A stretch of 64,000 bases of DNA, taken from contig JAPWDM010000001.1 of assembly GCA_035578155.1 (NCBI GenBank), positions 10,515,543 to 10,579,542 on the forward strand. The letters run 5' to 3'. Shown here in pieces: positions 1 through 11,360 of the stretch. The DNA is from Brachynemurus nebulosus. Its lineage: Eukaryota > Arthropoda > Insecta > Neuroptera > Myrmeleontidae. The notes below the pieces were generated by a model that saw only the letters and a list, made by a program, of their open reading frames with translations, did not search any database and had not been told where the DNA came from. Each line of letters starts with the position of its first letter. The stretch's first letter is position 1. The position numbers and the translations under genes were made by a program.

Positions 1-407
1 ACTGGTAATTATCTACTTTTAAAATATTTGAATATATCGCTTCAGGTTGAACAAAACACGATGACTGATGTTCTGTGGGAGTGTCCTACGAGCTGTTTGT
101 TGTTGTTTGATGTTTTGCATTTAGGAATTGTTTCGGTGAATATAGTATAGTATCGTATCAGACTATTAACAAATTAAATGTTAATTTTGATGTTAAATAA
201 AAACAAGAAAAAGTTTTCCCCGGAAATTGTGAAAAATCGTAGCTACTGATTATGAAATCTTGACTTAATCCGCGTTTAACATGCAGTTGGTGAATTTTTA
301 AATTATCAAATTTTCATATAATAACTTATTTATTATAATAAATTCACTAAATATTAATTTTGTGTTACTTGTTTATTAACTGATATTGAAGGGTTTATTG
401 AAGGGTA
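1..407. other. AT-rich sequence, nothing recognised
   Basis: No open frame, terminal repeat or RNA-like structure could be supported here. The stretch ends at the TA dinucleotide that flanks the element starting at 408. Confidence 0.5.
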
Positions 408-818
408 CAGGGGAAAACGATCAGAGTCACAAAAATAAATTTTTCGGGGGAGCGTTTTTAAACTTTAAAGTGTGAATTATGTATTATAGGCGCATTTTTT
501 AACATAAAAATTTTTTGCCTGAAAACCACGCATAGGATCTGGTTCAAACTTTCGGTGGTTATTGCTAATATAACAAGTTAGAAAACGCCATGCCAGCAGA
601 AAATAGACGGCTAGCCGTTTTCGCGAAATTTGACATCGAATTATGTATTATATGCGCATTTTTCAGCAAAAAAATTTGGTTCTTCCCCTGCATATCACGG
701 ACTATGTTCGATTTTCACGTGTAATGTTAGCACGGGGTTAATATTCTGCATACTGCGAACATAACTGCATGGATTTTGGCATTTTTTACTTTTTATGACT
801 CTGATCGTTTTTCCCCTG
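408..818. mobile_element. TA-flanked MITE with inverted ends CAGGGGAAAACGATCAGAGT
   Basis: The left end (cagggg, aaaacgatcagagtcac) is repeated inverted at 790-818 with one extra A and few changes. Both ends abut TA (406-407 and 819-820), as expected for Tc1/mariner/pogo-type insertion. Two internal direct copies of about 27 bp (474-500 and 637-663, core gaattatgtattat then gcgcattttt) lie inside. There is no coding potential, so it is non-autonomous. The superfamily is inferred from the TA flank and terminal-repeat design only. Confidence 0.75.
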
Positions 819-1350
819 TACTCTTCATTTGTCAAGACGTTGTTTATAGACGTGGACATTTTTCTTATGGGCATATATCTATGTAAGCATTCATCCTCGT
901 GCGGAAATGTCTGTGTGAATGTCGTGTGAGTTGTTATTGCGAGAAGTAGATATCCGTGTGATCAAATGTCCTGTTCGTATTTTTCGGGCCACCGCATATA
1001 GCGCAACATACTTTTCCTAATACACGCACTATCCAAGTTGATGTTCATAAAAGTTTTATAAATCTTATAATACTCTACAAAAATCAATTAAAATTTTACT
1101 CCATTTTTATTTTACGCTGACATTAAATAATATAGTTGAGTGACACATTATGAACATAATACCACAACTGATTGTAGATTAATCCATCCAATTTAAAATT
1201 AATTTTAATACTTTGCTCGCTCGTTCGTTTAATAAGTACTTTTTAAAATAAATTTCGTCAACTAATAAAAATAAAATGTTCTTCATGTTCGTTAATTTTC
1301 TTAAAATAAAATAAAAATATATTGCATTATTGCTGATTTTTTAGCTTGAA
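819..1350. other. AT-rich sequence, nothing recognised
   Basis: No gene, terminal repeat or tandem repeat recognised. It includes a slightly less AT-rich patch near 870-1010 with no open frame of note. Confidence 0.4.
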
Positions 1351-1673
1351 CTACATTACATCTTCTTTCTCTCCATTTATTGAACTTTTCGCATGGGAAT
1401 TAGATTGAAACAAGTCATGTGGTAATTTTTGCGGATATGATACATAAGTATATATGTAACTACCAACATCTTTACTACTTAACATCATACGTACATATCT
1501 ATAGATATATACAGGGTCTTTCGTAAAGTTCGTTTCAAATATAGGAACATTTTTTGCTATTAATTCTAGAGCTAAACTGGTTAAGCTCAAAATTTGAATT
1601 TTTTTTATTGTGTACAAGATTAGTATAGAGTGTTTTGCCAAGAGCTCATAGACAAATTCCATTTTCATTTCTG
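1351..1673 (-). CDS. candidate exon of unknown protein
   Basis: An open frame of about 105 residues on the minus strand. Just upstream on that strand a T-rich run ends in AACAG, an acceptor-like context, and the open frame follows directly (AAATGAAAATGG). Composition is protein-like rather than low complexity, with segments such as VYELLAKHS, SLALELIAKNVP and VRMMLSSKDVGSYIY, and a polar C-terminus. A possible donor GATGTAATG overlaps the last codons before the stop. I do not recognise the family. It could be a conserved host exon, a transposon-derived fragment, or chance. No partner exon was found nearby. Confidence 0.3.
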
Positions 1674-1863
1674 TTAAAAAAACATATTTAAAATATACAA
1701 AGATTAAATGTAAATAGTTTTTATTATTAACTTCTCATTGGAAGTTATTGTAATGGGTCCGATTTTACGAATTGCTAATTTTGACATATTTCCACGTTTC
1801 AAGGTCACTAGAATCCGAATCCATCGTTTTTAGCGTGATGTCTGTGTGTGCGTTCGTTAGTTG

Positions 1864-1885
1864 GTTCGTTCGTTCGTTCGTTCGT
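1864..1885. repeat. (GTTC)n microsatellite
   Basis: Five uninterrupted GTTC units, preceded at 1851-1863 by two related, imperfect ones. Confidence 0.9.
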
Positions 1886-1898
1886 GAATTTTTTTTCG

Positions 1899-2247
1899 TC
1901 TCGCATATCTCGAGAACAAATGATATCAACTCCGGACTAATTTAATTACATTCGTAATCAAAAAATGAAGACCAGATCAAGTTTTTAGCAAATTTGGATT
2001 AGCGGTTTGTTTTTTGTGATAAAAAAACGGAATTAACTTTATTAACATAACATAGATTCTATGGATTTTTTACCATGTCTTTATTATATAATGGCTTCAG
2101 AACCTTCTGTGATGTTAAAAACGCCAGTAAATTATTGTAAAATTAAAAAAAAAAATAAATAAATAAATAAATAAATAAAAACGACGGAAAAACGAAATAA
2201 GAAACTTTTGGTGAAATATTTTTTGTCTCGCGTATCTTGAGAACAAA
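1899..2247. repeat. direct pair of tctcgYRtatcttgagaac-type motif
   Basis: gtctcgcatatctcgagaac at 1899-1918 recurs as tctcgcgtatcttgagaac near 2226-2244, about 326 bp away in the same orientation. This suggests two copies or a partial duplication of an unknown repeat. An (AAAT)n tract lies between them. Confidence 0.45.
2151..2180. repeat. (AAAT)n microsatellite
   Basis: Seven near-perfect AAAT units following a poly-A run; possibly the tail of a degraded retroelement. Confidence 0.85.
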
Positions 2248-2271
2248 ATATGATGTTATCATTTGTTTGGT

Positions 2272-2370
2272 AAGGGTGGAGTCCCCACCCTTAGGTACAG
2301 AAAGCGAAGCCCCTGGTGTGGTACAAGGGGCAAAGCCTCTATCAGGAGTCCAGAGGGGGAGTCCCCTGAA
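2272..2370. repeat. GC-richer hairpin cluster
   Basis: aagggtgg and ccaccctt form an 8-bp stem around a 5-nt loop (2272-2292). They are followed by alternating aggggcaaagcctc and gagggggagtcccc blocks that also pair. It is clearly more GC-rich than its surroundings and probably a piece of a foldback element; the family is not recognised. Confidence 0.5.
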
Positions 2371-2379
2371 TTAAAAAAA

Positions 2380-5300
2380 AAGTTATTCATTTGCAATAGT
2401 CTTTAAGGGCATCCAATGGGAAGTTAACAGTGTGGGTAGACCTGTCCCCCAAATTTTTTTATTTCTATTCTACTCGCTCTAGAAATTTTTGTGCAATTTT
2501 TTAGTGGGGTTAGTTGATGCATCGGTTAAAGTAAAAAGTAAGTTGAATACGTCTTATCCCCCGCGTATTATCTGGTGGGAAATCGGAAAAATCGTAACTG
2601 AGAAAGATGAAAAACTCAATAAATTAAGAAATACTGACTATTTTCTGGCGAGATTTTAGCATTACATTAAAATTAAGCCTAGTAAATAAATTTCGATGGC
2701 TGAATACGATATTTTACAAAAAAAAAGAAAGCCTAAAAATCCATTTTTCCAAGCAAATTCTAGCAAAATAAAAATGACCATTCTTTGGCATGCATTTATT
2801 CATAAAGTCGCTAGTATCATTAAATATTTGCAACCAACACAGGTTTTCCAACACCAAATAAAAATGGCTTATTTCACCATCTGAATTTGTTTACCATAGA
2901 GCTGATTTTGTTATAGTGCCAAAGTTTCATGAGAAAATAATTAGTAAATTTTAAATAATTATGAGTTTTTATCACAGCTCAATGAACACTATTATATTAT
3001 ACTCCTAGACAAAGCGTAAGGCCAGTTTTTAGGCATTTTTCTTGAAGCAGGTAGCAAGGGTGAGACAAGGGTAATGTCAATTTTTGAGCAAATGCGACTA
3101 TAATTATTGCAGGACATAATTTGTATCCGTAGGTACCTACGTATTTTGAAAATAAAGCGAATAAAACTTTTTTTTCTTTCAAAATTTTGCAGTTTCTTTT
3201 CATAAAAGTAAAATTTTATTATCAATATTATATTTTTACAATAATTATTTGAAAACGTAACTACGAATACCATCCATTACTATATATTACAGAATACTAT
3301 TATGGTCGGAACTTGGTCGTAACTGGTTGCCTAAATTACACATTTATATAATTAGTCTATATAATAGTAGTCTTCATAATCTTTGTTATATTTGTTAAAC
3401 TTGTTAAATGTTATTTATGTTATTCTTCGAAATAGATAAAATTCATGAATGACCTATTTGCAACTGTGTTAATTAATACATATTTGACAGTTATGACATA
3501 TATTTTATAGTTTTATACCAATTCTCGATTTCAACTTAACAAATAACACGCTCTTGGCCTTGTTATTTGTTATCGTCGAATTTCATCAATTTTTTCTCGA
3601 TTTGTTTTTTTCTTCGAAATAACACATTTAACATATTATGGCATATTTAACAGAGAGTATGAAGACTACTAATATAATATATAATATGTTCACTGGTCTG
3701 TGGTTTTTATATTTCAAAATTTCTTGTTTCTCGCCAAGTAGCAAGTGGGAAGTAAGACCTCGCACCTCGGCAACCACAGGGTTATATCAGGTATGGAATT
3801 TATATAAAACACCTATGTTTGTTGTTGCCATATGCAATACGTTTAGTATTTTCACTAAAATAAATTTTTAAAAAATCCATATTAAGAAATTTTCCCATTT
3901 GGAACGAACTTTGTCAAATACACTCTACATATATGAAAAAATAAAAAGAAAAACAAAATATAACTTCTTTCTTTTTGTAGCACAATGAAAAATGATAATA
4001 AAGAAGAAATATGATTATTCGGTTGGGTAATTTTAAAGCCTCCAGATACATGTTTCGCTCTTTATTAAATATAATGTTCAATACAAAATTGTATTTTTCC
4101 ATTTAACCTACTTATATAGGAATTCGTCTATAAAAGCTCTTTCTATCAAAGACAAATTTTTTTTCCCAGCCAACTTGAATCATTATTAACATACAAGGTA
4201 ACTTGATGTAAAAACATCATTTACCATTCTTTTTTCTGGTTACAAAAATTTCAAAAGAAAACAGGTCAAAAATTTTTACTTCCCGTCCTAGACACGTAAG
4301 TAATTATTATCGTCAATTAGTCTAGTTGGTGAAGCTTGTTGTCTGAGACTCTGAGAGTACATGAATCTCTGAGTTTGTAGCCTTGGATTTTCAGACTGAA
4401 TCAGGGGCCACAAAAATAGCTCCTTAGGTCCTCCGTAAGTAAATAATAATACCATAGTTTGGAATGAAACGGAACGATTTTCAAATTTGTCGTAGATTTT
4501 CACACCTTTTTCTTAACTACTAGACGATAAAAAATGGATTGGTACTATTTCCGGTCGCTTATTCTTCATACTTACCATTTTAAAAATCCATTTTCTACTT
4601 TATTTAGCTAGAAAATTGAAAAAAAAATCAAAAAAAACGGATGCGTTCCGATTGCCCCTGTTTTCATTCCCAGTGATCCCCCAACGTTGGTCCTATTCAC
4701 CCCAATTAGTAATTTGGACAAATATACAAAATATCTGTAAACAATTGACATAATTTTACATATTTTGAATAAATAAAGGATCTAATTTTTTAAATTTACC
4801 ACTCTTTTGAACATAAACACAGTTTAAGCAAATTACGAAGCAACTTTTGGTAACCTAATTTTTGTGCCATTTTACTACTGATTTTTGACATTTAATTTTT
4901 TTAATAATTTTATTAGTTTTAACATTAACTGAATTAATTTTATATTATTTATTAGTTCTAATTCATGTAGGAATCAAATACAGTCGTCTTTAAGGTAAAA
5001 ACTAAAAAATTACACTAATTAAAAGAAATTATTTGTTTTGTTCCTATTAGTATCCAAATTCCTATACACCCCGTTTGACTGGTATATTATTTTCAACATT
5101 TTCATAATAACAATTTATTATTTCGTTATAATTTGGTCAAACGATTTGTACGACCAAAAAAGTTCAGATTTAAATATAGGTATTCTCTATTGAAAATGAA
5201 AAACTTATTTTGTTTATTTCTCATATTGTTGAAATTTTATGTTTGTTGCTTTTATATTTTAATTTTACATTACAGCAACATTAACAATTACGTACGCTTT

Positions 5301-5540
5301 GTGTAAAGAAAAATGCATTTTAAGGGATTTTTCAAACATATGTACGGAATTTTTAGTAAGCTGCATGCAGCTGGCAATACTGACAGGTTATATACAAGGG
5401 AAAATATAGTTATTTAGAATTGGTAGTGTTCTGAACTTTTAAATAAATATAAAAATCCATTTTAGCTTATAAAAACAAAGTTTTAGCCAAATCTAAGTTA
5501 GGCCAATGTAACTCCAGTAGTTTCGCTAAATTTTGAATAG
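2380..5540. other. AT-rich interval without recognised gene or element
   Basis: Only short, low-complexity open frames occur, for example around 2.7-2.9, 3.0-3.3 and 4.3-4.5 kb, none resembling a known domain. Slightly GC-richer spots at 3725-3790 and 4640-4710 (runs such as ttgcccctg and gatcccccaacg) could be ends of decayed elements, but no partner ends were found. Confidence 0.4.
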
Positions 5541-5764
5541 GGAAGTAATTGGAGTAACTAAACAATGCCTTGTATCTAATTTTATTTAATTATATTTTTT
5601 TAAACGACAGAGAAATGCTTAAGAGCAGTTCTTTAATTTTAAATATATTTCTTGTAGCCTGGAATCATTTCCGCCATTAATTGTAATAACATTAGGTCAT
5701 GTAATATGAAATGTCGTCTTCCGACCATTTGGTCTAGAATGTAAATCAGGTAAATATCGACACT
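5541..5764 (+). repeat. single copy of the 170-bp satellite monomer
   Basis: It matches the tandem units at 47.8-48.2 and 50.75-51.1 kb: acagagaaatgcttaa, ttctttaattttaaat, cttgtagcctggaatcattt, ggtcatgtaatatgaaatgt, ccgaccatttggtcta and aaatatcgacact occur in the same order. It stops abruptly at aaatatcgacact, where the hAT-like element begins. Confidence 0.75.
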
Positions 5765-5872
5765 CAGGGCCGAATCATCCCATGAGACAAGTTACTACGG
5801 CCCAGTTTTCTTAAAGTGCCTGGTTTGGGATTTGTTTTAGTTTTTCGCATAATTTAGTTTTGTTTTATCTAT

Positions 5873-6202
5873 TACTAGCCGTCTACCCGATGGCATTTCC
5901 CATCGACAACATCTTTTTATTAGGTACTCACTTTCTGCTTACTTTTAATGTTTTTCAAAAGCCTAAATCAATATCCACGTTTCTCACTTCAAAAATGACG
6001 AACTTCCCATACGAACTTTCATTTCCTGTTTTAACCCCTTAGAAAATGAATTTCCAGACACGTTTACACAATTGACTTTTATTAATAAATAGAAGCCTAA
6101 ACGTCAATTTTCATATCTTCTGTGCTAAATTTCGTACTTCTAAACCCAACAATTTAGAACCCAACAGTTGTCTGTCAATCAGTGTTATTAGAGATTTATT
6201 AA
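5873..6202 (+). mobile_element. non-LTR retrotransposon 3' tail relic
   Basis: Begins actagccgtctacccgat and ends in ttgtctgtcaatcagtg then atttattaa. The same sequence is at 46831-47385 (plus) and partly at 63338-63562 (minus). The layout, with an aaccccttag block and a 3' GTCAGTCAGT-like repeat, resembles 3' untranslated tails of insect RTE-like non-LTR elements; that assignment is from memory. No reverse transcriptase is present. A TTAA-flanked MITE interrupts its last bases, which resume at 6425 (ttaagtagat). Confidence 0.6.
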
Positions 6203-6424
6203 CTCGACAATTCCCAGAGTTATTTGGAGGTGACAGATGTTTTCAATTTTTTTCAACGATAAGATAATTAAATCTTTACGTTCTGTTACCACCATTAGAA
6301 AGCTAATAGATGACTTTATATTTCTTTCTTGTGACAACTCTATACTATAAGTTAAACAAACAAATTAATACAGTTTACAATTACAAATGTCTGTCACCTA
6401 CAGGTGACACTAGAAATTGCCGAG
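6203..6424. mobile_element. TTAA-flanked MITE (piggyBac-like target)
   Basis: Inverted ends ctcgacaattcc and ggcaattgccgag-type (right end gaaattgccgag), then inner inverted arms aggtgacagatgt and atgtctgtcacct. TTAA sits on both sides (6199-6202 and 6425-6428). The related locus at 47380 reads atttattaagtagat without an insert, so it serves as an empty site and shows one TTAA before insertion. TTAA duplication is characteristic of piggyBac-type elements. The ends do not begin with CCC as in many piggyBac families, so the superfamily is provisional. Confidence 0.8.
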
Positions 6425-6534
6425 TTAAGTAGATTATACATTTTTTGTGTACTCTATATAGTTTGTTGGAATGGGAGGAAGCCCAGTTAAAAGAAAATGT
6501 CTAGGGCTCCAAAATAGGTTAACCCGTCCTAGTA

Positions 6535-7347
6535 TGGTAATATCATATTTGCCTTGTTCATTTTATCATAACACGTTTTTTGGATGTATAATTCAATTTT
6601 AAAATAAATTTTTTCCACTGAATTTTCTTTATTAATTCAATTAAAATGAAATTACACGATGTTTTATGTAATGTTTAAATAAAAAGAATATTCACTGTCA
6701 TATTTATAGATTATATACCTACTGATTTTTCTTAAAACATTAATTTGATGTTGCTCGTCATTTGTGACGATGAAAGAATTGTTCATTAAAATAAAAATCA
6801 GTTTGATGGAAAGATCAAAGGGACACGTACAAGATAATAATTTTATTTTAGAAATGTATTTGAACTGACGCGCACGGTGAGTGATTTCACTCGACTGATT
6901 CAGTTGAAAGGATAACTAATATCTACAGCAATAACGAAATTCTTTTCTACAATGATAATTAACATTACACAATAATATATTTTCATCATAAAGGTGAAAA
7001 TAATAATCTTTCTACGTTATTGCTTTATAACAACGTGCATTTAATGAATTTCAAGAAATTATTATTTTACATTAAAATATAAAATTGAAAATATTAAAAG
7101 TTGTTACCTTACAGTGGGCAAAAGGATAGTTTTTGTCATTAAGTTCCGAGTAAGTTAATAATATAGGTATAGATTTGGATTATAGATAAAAATACAGGGT
7201 AATCCAGAATTTTGTACCGTGATTTCTAGAGCTGATAGTACGTTTAAAAATAATGGTACCTTTTTATATACACTTTTTTTCCAAAACTCAAAGAAGATAA
7301 AGTAAAGCGGTGAAACAAAAAACATCTATTAAAAATAAAATTTAGAC
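6535..7347. other. AT-rich interval, nothing recognised
   Basis: No open frame or terminal-repeat structure recognised. Confidence 0.4.
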
Positions 7348-8126
7348 GCTTTTGAATAATGGATTTGTATTTTAGGTGTACGTTTTAGTGATGTCAAATG
7401 ATTAATCGATTAATTAGTTTAGTCGATTAATTTTGTTTACATTTAGTCATTTTAGTCGACTATTTCACCCTCAACTAAATGACTAAAAATGATTAATTTT
7501 TTTTTAAATTTTAAACTACTAATTTAATAATTTTTCTGTGTTATTGTCTTCAGACCTGTTTCGTTGACATATTATCTCTCTATATGATTTTTCACTTATA
7601 TAATTATGATCAATACATTGTGATATATCATATCTTTCGTTTTCTTTAAAAAAAAATACTAAAAGTTAAAAATTCAAATTAAAAAAAAAAAGAAAAAAAC
7701 ATTTTTGAAACAATAACAGGGGTTAATCTATTCGTGAATCTGACTAAAAATTTAGTCTATTAATTGACTCCTTCTATTAACGATATTTTCGATTAATGAC
7801 TAATTTTGTCTGAACAACAACTTTAGTCGATTAATCGACTAACTGCGCCTCGGCTCAGTATCACTAGTACGTATAGACATACTAATTTTTTCATCACTTA
7901 TGATTAAGGAATAATTATGGAATAATTATTTGTACTTTAAATTACTCGAAAACATTATTTATCGAAATGTAACAAGTTTACCTTTTTTCATAGACTTGTC
8001 TAGAGAATCATATCGTTAAGAATTTTGTTTAAATAGCTGCAACTTACATGTACCATCCAAAATTATCCCTTACTAATGCAAAAATACGCACCCTTAAAAT
8101 ATCAATCTATTATTCAAAAGCATTTG
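7348..8126. repeat. inverted repeat pair enclosing a hAT MITE
   Basis: The arm at 7348-7380 (gcttttgaataatggatttg, then ttttaggtg) is repeated inverted at 8088-8126 (tctattattcaaaagcattt). The enclosed sequence includes the hAT MITE 7386-7866, which sits just inside the left arm. The outer pair is probably a decayed foldback element; no target duplication was identified. Confidence 0.5.
7386..7866. mobile_element. hAT MITE, family I (TTAATCGACTAA word)
   Basis: Ends tagtgatgtc and gtatcacta. It is flanked by an 8-bp duplication with one mismatch, gtacgttt (7378-7385) and gtacgtat (7867-7874), diagnostic of hAT-type insertion. Subterminal regions are filled with attagtcgattaa words, including ttagtcgattaatcgactaa, a perfect 20-bp palindrome near the right end. 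It is non-coding. A truncated relative lies at 27649-27887. Confidence 0.85.
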
Positions 8127-9313
8127 AAAAATATTATATTTAGGAAAAAATGGTTTTCACTTGACATGAACATATTTGTCTGAAATTGTGTGGGGAAACG
8201 AAAATATGAATTTAAGCCAGAAAATACCTTCACCTTTACGATTATTTGCAAGAAAGTAAATTTCCAGGACACTCTATCCGTATAAATCAAAAGTAAATAA
8301 CCTACTGAAACATGAAATATTTAAAAAGTCAGTCATATAGAGGACAGGAGAAAAACTTTTGGATTATATTTAAGACGGCATATTTGATATATGACATTAT
8401 CAATAAAACAGCAGTGACATGCCACATTTTATTTTTTATTATAATATAAACTTTGAGAATTTTTCGATTGCTTCCCCGTTATACTTACGTATAAATATGG
8501 TATGTATGAAGTACCGGGATCTATTAGTTTCCTAAACATGAAATGAGATTTTTTCTCAAGTTTTTTTTTTTGTTTTTCTTCATACCGGCGAAATATTTTT
8601 CATACTTTTCACTGCGTTAAGAATTTCTTCGTCATACGTATACATACCTACACACTGAGAGACATACACATTTTTAATATGCCAGTAAATACATTTCATT
8701 CCTTTAAAAGAATATGGATTCGAAAAACGCATTTGAAATATTTATTCTTACAAGTTGTTTTTTTTTTTCTCTAGTATATTTATTTTTCGTTTCTTTTTTG
8801 TGTCGAATAAATTTTCTATTTTCCTTTTCACGACATTCTTTGTCTATCTTTTCAACTAAATTTTTTATTATGATCCACTTAAATGAAACTTTTCCCAACG
8901 AGGAAACGAACTGAAAATGACTTACCTACAACTACTAAATAAAATAACAATTTCTGAATTGGAAAATTGTTTATAAAAACAAAATAGTATAAAATATAAT
9001 AAAATATTAACCGTTAAATAATGAAAGTGTTCCGGTGTGGTAGTGGCACTTTTTTTTATTTATATAATCGCTTTGTGTAGCATATCTAGAGTTGCCACTT
9101 ATAAAATAAAATATTGCACCTTATTTTGAGTAAATCTATTTTAAATTTTGTATAAGGAAAATAAAGTACGCCAAAATGCATACTTTTTTTATATCATTTC
9201 TTTTTTAAGATCCCGAAATTTTATATTAAAGTATCATTTGATGTTAAAATCGTTTGCCTAATAGTCTACCATCTATCAAAAAATGTTTGACGGTCTGAAA
9301 ACTACCATTTATG
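7867..9313. other. AT-rich interval without recognised gene
   Basis: Apart from the right arm of the inverted repeat at 8088-8126, nothing was recognised. Open frames on both strands near 8.7-8.9 kb are T- and K-rich low-complexity sequence. Confidence 0.4.
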
Positions 9314-9315
9314 TA

Positions 9316-10377
9316 CCGTAATTGCGGGTTACTTGAGCCCTGTGGTGTAACTTGTGCCCAAAACGGAAAAAGTATTATTTTCTGTTTTGTGCTTATATTA
9401 GTCAGTAGTAGAAGTAAGTTAGATGTTTAGCTAGTAGGTAACAGCAGTAGGTTTACGGTGTTTAAGTTTATGTAGTTCTGAAAATTGACACTAGAGGTGA
9501 GGCACGTGTTGTTTACTCTCTGTTTGAAACTGATGTTTTGTTACGTTGCTAACTTTTGACTGTAAAAGTAACTGTGGTAGTCTACAAAGGAAGGTAAGTG
9601 TATAATTTTATTACTTTGTTCATTACTAAACTAAATTCAGATATATTCATCTGCCAACCATTCCGTTAATTTTTTAAATTAAGGTTTTAATAAATCAGTA
9701 AAATAACCTTAAAATTAGGGTAACTTGAGCCCATTATAACTTTGGTATAAAATGGTGCAAGACTATAGCAGAAATTACTAAAGGTCCTAAACCGTTGGAC
9801 AAGTTCGTTAACCAGGCACGTCCGATGCCCAAATCATGTTATTTTTGGAAATTTTCTGGAAAAAAAATTAACTTTTTTCCAAAATTTCTCCTTATTCAGA
9901 AATTTTTACACTGTTGGAACGAGGAGAAAAAATCACACAAAAAAGGTCTTTAAACTATTATTCTATGTCAAGTAGTTTCCGAGAAAAACTAATTATGGTA
10001 AACGGAAATTCGCTACGTTATGCAGGATGCTGCGATAAGAGTATTGAATAAGTAAAGTTCCTTATATGTTTGTACAATGTTTTAATTAGTAACCAACATC
10101 CTACATGGTCTCAAACTGTTTTCAAATGAAAATCACCTGGAAATTTAGGTTTGGGCTCAAGTAACCCGATCTTGAGGTTAACTTGAGCCCAAAATCTAAA
10201 AAGCTATAAAATTTATGAGCCATAAGAAAAAGATCCAAATTATATAATAAACTAACCGTAGTCATATATAGATTAATATACTGATTTTCCTATCCCAAAT
10301 AAGTATAACAGTTACGCTCAATTTTTGAAACTATCAGATGATTTGCAAATCTGGGCTCAAGTAACCCGCAAACACGG
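9316..10377. mobile_element. TA-flanked element, word gggttacttgagccc
   Basis: Ends ccgtaattgcgggtta and taacccgcaaacacgg are inverted repeats, flanked by TA at 9314-9315 and 10378-10379. The word gggttacttgagccc or a one- to three-base variant occurs six times: near 9326, 9346 and 9716 forward, 10152 inverted, 10178 forward and 10351 inverted. There is no transposase. It contains a copy of the 260-bp repeat A at 9785-10046. By design and TA flank it is likely a pogo/Tc1-type non-autonomous element. Confidence 0.8.
9785..10046 (+). repeat. dispersed repeat A, copy 1
   Basis: Starts accgttggacaagttcgtta and ends ttatgcaggatgctgcgata. It has five relatives in this window (20526, 27380, 33280, 33706, and inverted at 55380). 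All plus-strand copies share an aattcgctatgttatgca-type 3' end with a GCAG-GATG-CTGC hairpin followed by a gggtat-like block. The family could be SINE- or Helitron-like; no internal pol III box or CTRR end was confirmed. Confidence 0.75.
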
Positions 10378-10774
10378 TACTTTATTTGGTTTAAAAATCA
10401 ACTTTAAACGAAATTTTGGTAACCCAGACCAAAATTGAATAAGCTGGTACCAAAAAATGTTTGGATTGATTTGAAACCTGAATAACAGAAAGCTTATATT
10501 CTCTTGCACTTCCAAAATCCATTAATTATAAGGAGTCAGAAGATTAAAAGAAAAATGTTGATTAAGAAATTTTTAAACGAGACAAATATTAAATAATATA
10601 AGGCCGAATTTCTAAACTGGTAAAGTAGACTAGGGGTCCCTGGGCACAAAAAAATTAAAGTACCTTCAGAGATTTTTTCTTTTAATCGACTTCAAAAAAA
10701 GAGGTTATCACTTCAATCCGTATGTTGTATAATATTGTTATAGAAATGGATAATAGTCATATATGTTAGTCTAG

Positions 10775-10914
10775 GTCAGACATAGCCAACATACGAGTAT
10801 TTTTACATAAAGAAATAAGTATCTTGCTTAACTTTTTCAATTTTAATATTTTGTCCGGCCCATAAAATCATTTTTTTCCAATCCAACCCGGGGGCAAAAA
10901 CAGTTGGTCATGCC
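10775..10914. mobile_element. short hAT-like MITE
   Basis: The perfect 8-bp duplication tagtctag (10767-10774 and 10915-10922) flanks a 140-bp unit with imperfect inverted ends gtcagacatagccaac and gttggtcatgcc. The interior is AT-rich with a ccaacccgggggc block. Terminal match is modest, so the call rests mostly on the duplication. Confidence 0.6.
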
Positions 10915-11360
10915 TAGTCTAGGTGAACATTTGAACAAGTGTACCAAATTTCGTGAGTCTATGTTGTGAGGTTGTTCTATTCCTTTTTTTCTAGTCCAAA
11001 ATTCTATCAATTGAATCTACAGTGGCGACACAAAATTTTGTTACATTTGTTAGGTTTCAATTAGTACAATTATTAAATTACATAATTATTATTTCTAATA
11101 TTCGAACGCCACACGTGTTACTTTGTTTATTTAACACTGAATTTAAAATACATATAATTATGACACATATCTTTGAGAGGTCCTAAAATAATAAAACTAC
11201 TATTAGCTTTATAATATAACTATTTGGAGTTCAGAATATTAATTTTTTTCCAACAATAAGTCACTAAAATATTGTAGCATTTAAAATATTAAATTCTGAA
11301 AAATAATTATTAAATAATATTTAAATAAAAAAATTAATGGATCGACAAGGATACCGACTG

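Larger units (their letters stand above)
5765..6534. mobile_element. hAT-like MITE interrupted by a non-LTR tail
   Basis: Starts cagggccgaatcatccc and ends ggttaacccgtcctag. It is homologous to the intact MITE at 60430-60653 read on the minus strand: both share ttagttttgttttat in the middle and gaaaatgtctagggctcc near the end. The two halves (5765-5872 and about 6440-6534) are separated by the non-LTR tail and a further MITE. An 8-bp target duplication could not be confirmed. Confidence 0.65.

Noticed and set aside
1860..2380. Possible terminal-repeat element bounded by the two tctcg motifs
   Set aside because: The motifs are direct, not inverted, and no target duplication was found, so no element boundary was called.
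4288..4503. 71-codon minus-strand open frame with a GGPKELFLWP segment
   Set aside because: Composition is protein-like, but there is no recognisable family, acceptor or neighbouring exon.
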